Origin: Phoronis australis
Lineage: Eukaryota > Phoronida > Phoronidae
Reading direction: 5' to 3'
NCBI GenBank assembly: GCA_002633005.1
Contig: NMRA01000015.1
Coordinates: forward strand, 1,236,218-1,300,217
DNA length: 64,000 bases
Made by a program: the position numbers and the translations under genes. Position 1 is the stretch's first letter; every line of letters starts with the position of its first letter. Positions 34,701 through 46,700 of the stretch are shown in pieces. The notes under the pieces were generated by a model. It was not told the DNA's origin. It made no database searches and saw nothing but the letters and a program-made list of their open reading frames with translations.

Positions 34701-37700
34701 TTGGGTACTTCTGGCGAACTGTGCAAAGTTGTTGGCTTTCAATAGAGATTTTCCCAGACTTTGTATGAGCGCACCAAGCCTAAAAGAATGGGGGGCTGGA
34801 ATTTTTGGGAATGTCTATCTTTTACTATAAGATACAGTGGGTATGTTCAGTGCTATGAACTGCAGACTCTAAATTTTGGTACTTCCTGTCTTCTAGTGGA
34901 ATATTGTCTCATTTTCTACTTTTTTCGGAATTCGTGCTTCTGTGACTGAGGCAGACCTTTTTCCAGTTCTCCAAAAAGGGGGCTCGTTCGAGCACATAAG
35001 TATGACAAGTCCAATACAACATGTTATCATTTTTATTCATTAACCCAAAATGATTCAAACTTTTAACATAATAAGTAACTTAAAATGCAAAATACTTTAC
35101 AACATTTAGCATTACAAACACTATTCAACAGCAACAGTTTCCATGATATGAAAGTGGACATACATGTAACTATTACCATGGTGACGGAATTGTGTTTCCT
35201 TACACCAGAAAATATGAAGTTGCAAGGAACAAGAATTAGATTTTTGAAGCTTCACAATCCAACATACAGACTGTAGCTTATTTCTCAAATTCAGATTATT
35301 CATATTGTTGACTTGATAACCTGAATTAAGAAGCAATAAGTTACAAAACATGACTTGAAAGCAATTGAAACTTAAAATTTAGAAAAATATGAATCATTTT
35401 GTGACACCGAATCAAGTCTTGAACAGCAGTTGACAGTCAAACAAAAAACCATTTCAAAATTATTTCAACTATTTTTAGCTTAGTGTAAGATCACCTGAAT
35501 GGGAAATTTACAGTAAACTATATATTTTTGCCCAAAAACACGAAAATTGAACAAAGTTTCTTTTTTGTAGCAACGTTTGTCAAAATGTATCAACGTTAAA
35601 TCTTCACAAATTACAAAGTAGCCGATTGAACATGCCTTTCAGTTCAGCAAAAGTCGCCATGTTGTCGGTGCCGCCAGAAAAGAGACGAAGTCCAACGGGA
35701 ATTGTGAGCACATTTATCATTTAATGAGTAACAACTGCGTGGCTGAAATTTGGTTAACACTGTTAAATCGTGCAGAATAGTAAGTAAATATATGTCTAAC
35801 TAAATTTCACCGTAATTTGTTGGCGAAAACAATTTACACAGTTTTAAACTCGTAACTTATCCCGCTGTCCTCCAATATGGCCGACGCGATCCAAACAAAG
35901 TGACCCAAATTTCGCCACAAAACTTGCAATAACTTTACACTTCTTGCCCCGATTTTGATACTTTTTCGATTTTTACTTAGTATAATGCACTACCTTTCCG
36001 ATGATAGCAAAGTACTTTTTCAAAACGAGAAAAAATAAAACCGAAAAAAATAGGTTCGACCCATATTGGTTCCTAGGTTCGACCGGCCTACGTAAGGAAC
36101 TAAACACCAATGCTATTTTAACATACTAAGTACGCGTAACATTCCAAAAAACATCAACGACCACTAACTACAAACTATAAATACACTACATATGCAAACG
36201 AATCACGAGTTGTTACTAACAAAACAAAACAATGAAGACTTTTCGAGCAAGCGATAGCATATTCAGTTACAAGGAAAAAATGCGGCTTTCAGGACAAGTT
36301 CCTGAACTGATGAGCCGGAAATGTGGGTACGAAAATAACCGATGACAACCGGTAATCATACGCTCAGAGAGAAGGGTCAAATACTGTTCAAAAATCGCTT
36401 TTGGCAAGAAAGGCGAAAAGAATATAAAGAAAGGGTGTCGAAAATAAGATTTTATGTAGTAAGTATTTTCGGATACTGGAACCACTTTGGCACTTTGAGA
36501 GAAGGACTTTAAACGAAAATATATCACGAAGGCACACTTATTGCCAACACAGTACACTAAGTTTTGAAGACAAAGTTGGTTTTATCTTCAGTTTCAAATC
36601 ATGCACCTATGTCATGTTTTCAGGTATATTCGAATTGATTAAACAGTTTTGGAAAAGAACTTAAACTTTGTCAACACAACTCTGACACATACAATAGCAG
36701 TAGTAACAATGCAATTATTACAAGTAACAGTGATGTTGAAAATGGTGCTGGAGCTGGTGCTGTTGGAACTGTGACGTTGATGTTACTGGCTATGATGGTG
36801 GTGGTGTTATATGGCTGTTGTGGTGGTGTGGTGTGGTGTAGTGGGGTTAGACGTTGTTGTTGGTGTTGGTGTGGTGGTGTGGGATGTTATTGTCATGTGA
36901 TGCTGGTAGTGCTACATGGCTGTGGTGGTGGTATGACTGGCTAGGGCGGTGGTGGTGTTATAGGCTGTTGTTGGTGGTATTTAGGCGGTGGTCTGGGATG
37001 TTAGTGTCATGCGACGGTGATGGTGTGGTGGTAGTGTTTGGGATGTAAGTGTCTGTGATGGTTGTGGTGTTACTGCCTGTGGTGCGGGTGAAGTGGTGTT
37101 CGTAGCGAGGCGGTGGTGGTGTAGGATGTAGCATAGGCTTACTAATTAGTACTCTTTAGTGTGTTGGGTACCAAAATGAAACAAAAGTCTCCTTTTGATA
37201 AAACTCGCTCACAGGGGTGGTGTTCAATGCCATGGTTTTGTCCATACAATGCTGAACATCATAAAGGATGACCTCTCTCTGGTGGGAAGGTTTAGTTTTT
37301 ATCGAGAATTCTGTCTGTTTAACTCTGGTCATTCAATCTGCAAACTTCAAAATTGATCCCGAGTATGACCTATTCACATGACGAGCAAGCTAAATAATGC
37401 TCATACGATTGATTCCTTACAGTGCTGGGTCCTCAGCGGTTTACGTATGCAGTCTCACCAGAACTTGCGTGCGTACGCATCTGACGTCAACACCACAATA
37501 AAATTTGAATTAATGACCAAAAATATGATCATGTGCTTATCTAAAATTGTTGAAAGTATTAAGCATTCTGTTGCTTGGGCTCATAATGCGCATTATTGTC
37601 TGAATGCTTACAACTGAAGGGTCTGAAGCAAAATGGTCGACGGCAATCAATGCAAATAACCTTATGTTTGGAGGGCGTGTTTAGCGTCCAGCATTGCAAA

Positions 37701-40700
37701 CAGTTCACAACTCCAATTCAAAGGGCTTACTTTCTCATTTTGGATGAGTTAACTATAAACACTTTAGTGTTATCAGTTATATTTTGAGTGAAATTTGTAC
37801 GTCGGTCTTAGAACTGACTGAGAAGTGACGTGTCATATCCGTAGTTCTATCTATCTCGTTTTCGTCATTATGTAGAACTCTCTTCCAACTCTTGCCTCGT
37901 TATCAACCGCATGTAACCAAGAGCCAGAACAAGCCCAATGGAGGAAACTGCAAAACCAGTTGCGCAGACGATGAGCGCAATTTCAACTCCTTCGTTAATG
38001 TTTCGTACGCCATCTGCATTCTTGTGAATTGATTGAGACTTTCCCAATTTGAAAACGGCATGACCCATCATGTTTTCTGCCTCACACAAATACTCGTTAA
38101 CGCGAGGCAGCTGCATATTACGTGCGCTGACAGCGACTTTTCTTGAACTGTATGGATAGGAGGAATGACCGGAAACATTTAAGATTGATTTGGGCAAGTT
38201 TCGAATCTGAACTTTGGGCGCTGGGTCTCCGGAAAACACACACTCGACAGTAGCAACCTCGGCCTCCGTCATTATTGCTAATCTGGTAAAAACTGGTTTC
38301 TGGCAGGTTAGATTGAAAGAAGTGAAAGTCCGCATAGTTACAGTTGCAGGTGTGGAACAAACTCGATTGCTGTTTGGTAAAAACATCAGAGATCCGTTCC
38401 TTAGACATTCCTGAAGAGGCTGCAGAAAGCAGTTACAGTGGAGAGGGTTTCCCTGAAAGAAAAGTCTCATCGGTTGCGTTGACTTCGCGACGGCCATTTT
38501 CCGGAAACTATACATCGAAATCGATCGCAGTTTGTTGTATGATATATCAACTTGAGTAGCTTGCGGTAACGCGTTTTCGGCTATAGATTCGATTTGGTTA
38601 TGGGCGAGTTGAAGTGACCTAAGTTTCTTCATGTTGCCGAACAACTTGGCTTGAATGGTCATCAACCGGTTGTTTGTCAGTGACAAGTGCTTCAGATTCG
38701 GGAGGTTGTTGAAGGAATCGGGTTCTATTTGTTGAATCATATTGTGCCTCAGGTCGAGATAAAGAAGTGAACGCGAGGCGTTCTTGAACATTGCTAAATC
38801 AACGTAGTGCAATCGATTGCCGTACAAATTTAACACCTCCAAGTTAGGCAGCTTTTGAAAAGCAGCCTCTCCCACGTGTTCGATCAAGTTGGATGAAAAG
38901 AAGGCCAATTTAAGAGAATTAGACGTCAGCATATGTTGATCAAGAATTTTCAGTTTATTATCGGTTAAAGCCAATGACGTAAGGTTAGGTAGAGCTTTCA
39001 GAGTACCAGGCTCTATCAGGTGTATGCTGTTTTTGGATAGATCAATACTTTTGAGGTTTCCAAGTCCAAAAAACGTCGGTGCAGAAATGGTCGTTAGCAT
39101 ATTTGAGTCCAGGCAGAGAGCATGCGTCGTAGTTTGATGAGAAAACGCATGACTTTCTATCCGTCCAATTTTCATCCAGCTCAGGTTTATATCCAGACCT
39201 TGAATGTTTTCTAAAAATGTTCGACCAATAGTTACGCCTCTTCTTCCAAGGTAGTGGATATGAATCATCGGAGCGGAAATTGACTTTTGAAAGGTACTAT
39301 TGTCGTTTATTGTGTGTAGAAAGATCCTCAGAGTTGAGCTGACAAATATGGAGGGGAAGTCCTCTGGCATTCTCGCCTCAATACTTAAAACCTCTAAAGT
39401 TCGATTGAAAAATGGGTATCGTGGGACAAAAGACAAGATGTTGCCGCGAATTTCCAACACTTTTAAACTTTCTGGAAAATGAAACGTTTTTGTTAAATTG
39501 TTGTCAGAAATATCCAGCACTTCGAGATTCTTTATTTGTTGAAATGTATTGAAGTCCACGTATGATAAACCGTTATTGCTGACGATTAATTCTGTTAAAC
39601 TCGATAGTCCATTTAACATGCCTCTAGTCAAGTTGGTCATCTTATTTCCACTGAGATAAAGATGGTACAGAGATGAAAGGTTTTCGAAAATCCCTTCCGG
39701 TAACTCATAGATGTTGCTCGAGTATAAGGACAGTTTTTCAAGGTGAAGGACAGCCGCGAATGTTGATTCGGACAAAGAATTCAAAAAATTATTACGTTGC
39801 AGATGTAAAACGTTCAACTTGGCTACTGAACTCAAGGCAGAGTCATGTATTTTCGTCATGCCATTTCCTGCAATACTAAGCCTTTCCAAGACGCCAAGAC
39901 CCGCCAAACTGTCTTGTTGTAATTCGTCTATTCGATTCTCATCCAGTGCCAGGCTGACTAAAGAGTTGCACTTCAGGAATGGCGACTTTTGAAGCGATCG
40001 TATTTGGTTATTACTCAGTCTTAGTGAACGCAGGTTCGGTATATCGTGGCAGAAATCAGGCTGAATAGAAAGTAAACCATTATGAGACAGATCCAGCTCA
40101 ACAAGCTCCCTCAAGTCTTCAAACGTGCCCTGTTCGATGTGAGACACGTTATTAAAAGCTAGCGACAACCTACGAAGCTCCCTTAACCCTTTGAACTGGG
40201 CATGACGTAGACTTGTTAACTTGTTTGCCTCAACGTCGAGGTACTTTAAAGACGGCAGTGGGGAAAAGACATCCTCCGGAATGTAACTTATTTCGTTGTC
40301 TCCGAGATCCAGACTGAGTAAAGAAGTAAGACCTTCAAACGATCTTTCCGAGAGGTGCATGATGGCGTTTCTCTCTAGACGAAAAAATTGTAGATTGGTT
40401 AACTGCTCGAAGGATCCATCATCGAGAGTGGTCAAGTTGTTCATTGAAATAGTTAGGCTTACCGTATAGTCTCGAACGGGTAAGAATGCCCCTGCTTGAA
40501 TTTTCTGAATTCTACAGTTGTGCAGAACGATGAATCTTCTACCCCAATACTTTTCCATAAACTTTTCGGTCAACACAGGAATAGGCTTCTTGCATTGTGA
40601 TGAGACAACGCTCATTATCACGGCCATGCAGTTTAGCATTATAAGCAAACTGTTGAAATACATCGTGAGATGTAATACAAAGTACGCATTCCACGCGATG

Positions 40701-43700
40701 CTACTGTGTGAGCGATTTCCTGTGGTTGGTAAGCGTTATATACCTTTAATTACATAGGGGAAGGAAACAACACAGTGACTCGTGAGCCGCTGTGATTAGA
40801 TTTCGACGTCAGCTGACACTCCAATTGGAAAAGCACTTTTTAGGCACACAATTACCCGATATTTACCGCGATAACGAAGAGTACATATGCATAAATACAC
40901 GAACACAAAATAATGTAGGCATTCAATCCTTGGTCTTCGCGGATCGGAACGTACCTTTGTCTACTCAGGGGAAAGAAACAATACAATGACTCGGTTCGTG
41001 AACACTCTGATTAGACCACGACATCTGGCAACAGCTGCATAAATGCGAAATCAATGAAAACTCGGTAAAGTTCCTAAGCCACCTTTGTCGATCAACAATG
41101 TAATCGTGCCGACAAGACGAGCGCCATACGAGAATTAATGATATCGATCGCTTGGTCCAATATCACGGGTGAGAAACAACATGACCGCCGGTCCTCTAAA
41201 CAGGACCTCCGGGGATCAAATGGGACCGCCGCACCAGAAAATGGGACTGACGCACCCAAAAACATGACCGCCCCACCACAAAACAGGACCGCCGGGGACT
41301 GAGTAGTTAAGGCCTTTGTGTGATACTGCGGGTTATGACGTAACCGGTCAGATAGCTGTGTAAAGACTATCGCCAAAATAAAGCTTGACAGCCTTGCGTT
41401 ATTGAGCTCCGTTACATCCCCGACATTGCCCACAGCCCGGGTAGTTCTGCTCGTCACCTCGTCGTGGAACTTACATCAACATGTAGTAGAGCGCGCGACC
41501 GATGCAGGCGCATGCAAAATCTAGGCGTCAACCAACACTCACCTTGCAGTTTGCAACCGCTTGAGTGAAAAACAATCTAATGAACTGTTGTAATAATAAG
41601 TGACATGTGCACGCGCCATTTCCTCAGAAAAATTTTGAGACATCTTTCGAAAGATGATGACAACTTGGCGGCAACAAGGTTTGTTATGAAATTCGGTTTG
41701 CTGGTATTAAAGTACTGAAAACTTATAACGAAATGAAACCAGTTTCGATAATTTGTTGTGCCAGGTACGCAACCTTGTAGAAGGACAGTTGACTGAAGAA
41801 TCGGGGGAAAAGGAACCGGCCAATGTAAGCCGACTTAAGAGAACGCAGAATAACGACAGAACGACAATTTCTCTCGAGCGCCGATGAAATAATTTAGTTT
41901 ACTCAAGGAAGAGTGTCGTTAAAAAAAATTCGCCGGGTAAAGATTTTACATGTTCAGTTTTTTACCCACATCGGCGCAAAGCTGTACATTTAATGTACAG
42001 CTTTGCCGCACAAAGGCAGCTAGTATGATGATGCTTCACCCGAGAACCAGAACGTCCGTTTTTTTACTTGACTAACTTTAAACGTCAAATTGGAGAAAAT
42101 GATTTTCATTTTGTTCTAAAACTTATGCAGTGGATAAAATTATAATTATTTAGCTCAAAAGCGTACAACGAGGTTGTTTTGTGTTAGATTTATTAAATGT
42201 TGACCTTTCAACTGTTTATAAGTCACATACCGCAGCCGGGAGCCTGGTGATGAGTAAAACTCAAAAGCGCCGCGTATTACAAAGCGAAGTGTCCTTTGTT
42301 GCTCACAAAAGATTTCGGTGGATTAATCGGCACAAGACCTGCATATGCATACGTATATAGCCCCATTGTATGATCTGTGTAGGCCTAACGGTAATAAATC
42401 TTAGCCTGTTAGTTATTGCGGTTTTAGTCCCCGGCGGTCCTGTTTTGTGGTGGGGCGGTCATGTTTTTGGGTGCGTCAGTCCCATTTTCTGGTGCGGCGG
42501 TCCCATTTGATCCCCGGAGGTCCTGTTTAGAGGACCGGCGGTCATGTTGTTTCTCACCCGTGAATATGGGCCAGAAACTACTTCCTGTGTTAGAATGATG
42601 ACTTCATTACAATACAGGCCAGATTCCGATAAGGTCGGAGCAGCACATGGCGACAACTACCCTTTGGAAGTAGATGAACCAGCCCTAAACAATCAGACAG
42701 AACTTTGTATTGGACTATAAAGTAAAACATTGACCAAATGTTAAACACAAACTGTTCACAGGCACAAAATTTCAAGTGAGTTAAGATGCCTATTGGCGTC
42801 ACAGTTTCACTTACTGAAACAATGGACAATAGTCAGGTGGAAATCTCTTTGTTGTGGCTGTCTTATCAACAGCAGAGCAATTGTGGTAAATCTGTTGTTG
42901 ACCTGTACCTATAGTACTTTCCACACTCAAAAGTTTCTTAAACCACCGTGACAGAAATCTAAGTAAGGGGCAAATTGAGACCAGTTTTAAAATGTTGTAT
43001 TTTTCCATAAGGCAAGACAGCACTCGATTTGGCGACCAATGTGACCTCAGATTATGTTTGGAGACCTGAGAAACATCTCAAGTATTAATGTCAGACATTA
43101 ATTCCCCTAAATTTATTTCAAAGTTCGTGTTGACTTTCAAACTTTAAATTACTAACAGGTTTCCTAGATTTTCACAATTATTCCGTTTATTTTGTGAAAT
43201 CAGTGCATTTGCCACCACAGCAGTCAGCACATGACAAACGCGCTTAAATTGGCGAGCCCTAGTGGATTTTGAAGAATTAACCTTATCGTAAAAATTATAA
43301 AAACGTTTAGGTAAATACAACTATGATCAATAAATCTAAAACGATACCAACACCAGTGAGAAAATAAAATAAAAAGGACATCATTTTTGCACTGTAAACA
43401 AATTGCCCGTTCAGTGAATAATAAAACTTATAAAGACATTTTAAAAGTGAGCGAAAGACGCACTGAAATAAGAAGGGTTTCATCAAAACTTACGATGGTC
43501 CGAACTGGGTTATTGCTGATAAATTTCTTAAAGTTGTGTTAAGTTTGTTAGTCTTCCGACGTCCAGAATTTAGGGACAATTAGACACGAGTTGGCACTAT
43601 AAGTAAAATCTCGCCAATTTAGGACACTATACGGTGGAGAAGTGGTTTTTTTTTGGTTTTTATGAAAGAGAAACCGCACCAACTAAATATTTTAAGTTCT

Positions 43701-46700
43701 ATACGATAACCACCATCAGACAATGTTTTAGAATTTGTGGTCACTGACAACAATTTTAGAAATACTTTAATTTAAAAGAATCAATTTTGACAGTTATTTT
43801 TGTCCAAAGCTGGTGAGAATTCATCGTTTTTCTCGCTCGATATCTGTACGTTTACACATTTCTAAAATCATCAATGAAAATAAAATACCCTCTTCAGTTT
43901 TAGATAAGATAAATACCCACGCAGCTCCTGGCCTTCGAGGCATTACAAGAACAACAGTTTAGATACTTACCCTTTACCAATGATCTAGCTGCTTCTGCAT
44001 GTACCAATTTGTCCGACTAGACAAACACATTACATTTGTATGCACACATACATACACACACATGCACGCGCACCAACATACACGAGCACAGGCACACACG
44101 AACACACGTACAAATGCACTTTTCACTTACACACTGACGATTTCTTCATCAGGTTGTATTCTTTACAGTGTTTATACATAGCATCACTTGATCTTTACTT
44201 AAGTGTCTGGAAATTACCGATGAGTTACGGATGGACGGCGTTATCTACATTGTGACTTTACGCGACAAACTGGCAATTTCCGTTCCGTCCTTGACCTCGA
44301 ACCGTCAAAGTGCGAGGTGTGTTTGGGCTTTTTGGGAACATTTTTCTACTTTGACTGCGAATTTCTTGCGCACTCGCTGGAGCAGGACACCGTGAATTGT
44401 ATTATAAGAAAGAACAATTGCTCATGGTTTGTTGAACCCGTTTTGTGTAAATTTATTGAATTATGTGTTTGATGTGAACGGCTGAATCGAAGCACCCGTG
44501 GAATTTCTAGTCCCGAGTGTCGTATTTTGTAGTATTATATGTAGTGTATTGGGGACGCGATCAGAAGCTGAGGACGCCTGTGTTACTAAGCCTGCCTGAA
44601 GGGTTGACAATTTTTTTTGTATTAATTTCAAGGGCATGGAGTCTTCTACTTGCCCTTGTTATTATTTTGTCCAGTTTTCTCGTGGGGGCAGCTTCGCTAT
44701 AAGGGTATAACTTACTGCTGGTTTTTAACAAGCATGAAAAGTACCTCCACGGAAACAGTTCCAGTGTTACCATGGTAATCGATGTTTTAGTGTTGATGCC
44801 GTTTTTGCTTACATTGGTCATGGACCTATCATGTGATATCAAAATTATTCAGAAAAGATTCTGTTTGAAGCAGAAACTGCAGTAGAAAATGTAGTCAAAA
44901 ATGACTCATTCCGCATCAAGAAATTGCCTCATTTTGCCCCCCAGAAGACTTTCCTAGTACCTCCTAAACCACCGAACTCTGAGATGTCATACTTCACCCC
45001 ACCCAATTTCTCTCATCCCTAATGTGATTTACTAGACTGAGCATGGTTCTGAATGGCTGAACCCCACCTTGCCGCTTGTTGGCTGTACTGTGGTCGGTGG
45101 ATCCGTGGACTGATACTTAATTAATGTATGCTNNNNNNNNNNNNNNNNNNNNNNNNNNNNNNNNNNNNNNNNNNNNNNNNNNNNNNNNNNNNNNNNNNNN
45201 NNNNNNNNNNNNNNNNNNNNNNNNNNNNNNNNNNNNNNNNNNNNNNNNNNNNNNNNNNNNCCCTCCCTCTCTCTGTTTCTCTCTCTCTCTCTGTCCCTCC
45301 TTCCGCCCCTCTTTCTCTCCCTCCCTACCGCTCTCCCCCTCCCTCTCTCCCTCCCCCTTTTCCTCTTTCTTTGTGTTGTGAAGTTAATTCCCATGTGTGT
45401 GGAGCCGCAGTAGAGTAACTTCACACGTAAATAGCGCAATCGGTGTGAAATGCTCTATGTTCATCGAGTGTTTTGACAACAAGATAAAATAATCTTTTGT
45501 TTTCTTTTGATATGCAAAGCTTAAAAACAAAATGAAAGAGATTTCTATGTTTTACAGGGAGTGACACGCCTCCACCGACGTTAGATCCGATATCTACCAA
45601 AATATGGGACATTTACGGAATGGACAATCCTATGTTCAAGGTTGACGAAACAAAGTTGGAAAAGTGAGTGAAAATATAGGATTTTAACAATTATCTAGTG
45701 CACGACATGTTATATTTATCGTTTTGTCAACTACTAACCAAGTGACCAATCAGAAGCAGTAAAAAAAAACGTTTCTCAAAATTTGCTTTACACTTACAGC
45801 CAAAAACCATAGTTGGTTCTGATCTATATCCCGACTCATTTTCAGACCTGTGATCACTGGCTAAAAAAATCTCCTTTCTGCATCACAAAGACATGCAAGC
45901 AACGACTGAAACGTTTTATAAGTGAAAGGTAATAGTCTCTTATAGGGGTCTCGCATTTTTGAGAACCAGTTTTCTCCAACTTAATAACAGACATCAAACT
46001 TGTTCTCAATGTCTGGGCCTCTCTGTGACTATTGCTCATTTAAAAATTTTTATGCGCCAACATACCTATATGTGGGTGCATGTTGCCGTCCTATCTGTTT
46101 GGGCGTCCGCTGCAGTATCTCCTAAGCACCTTGTAGGATCTTATTGAAATTTGGCAGGTGTGTTCCTATGTGGCTGACGACAGATGACGAGTTTTGGACC
46201 GACCCGAATACTGCTGTGCACCCTAGTGGCAATTTTAGTCCTTTACGTTGTGCCACTGAATCTTCGAAGTTGCTTCACGCATTTCCATGATATTTGACAA
46301 ATAGGTTTTTAACATAAAGGCGACGATGCCATTTTATTTTCGGACGGATTCGACGAATTTTACGCCACCTTGTGGAGATTTTTGTTATGTTTGTATCCGT
46401 TTTCTAGCCTTCGCCTCTCTATCTGTCATTGATACCGCTCAAAGGATCATTATAAGAATTTTCAGATGTGTTGCTTAGGAGAAGGCGACGACTGAAGTTG
46501 ACTTTTGGACGCTTTTTGCGTATGCGACCGATTCTCCTTAACCCTTTGAAGGAGCTTTGTGAAATTTGAAAGATGCATTCCTGAAGAGCCGTCGAAAAAC
46601 GGTAGCGAGTGTGGAACTGATTAAGATACCACTGTGCTCCCTAGTGGCAAAATGTTTTTTTTACGTTTGCCTCTGTATCTTTTTTTAGAAATGTATTTTC

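Noticed and set aside
38118-39879. ORFs of 60-96 codons on both strands overlapping the LRR-Ig gene
   Set aside because: They are shadows of the 931-codon frame and have no domain signature.
45032-45439. ORFs running through the N run
   Set aside because: They are open only because Ns are undetermined, and the rest is CT-microsatellite translation.
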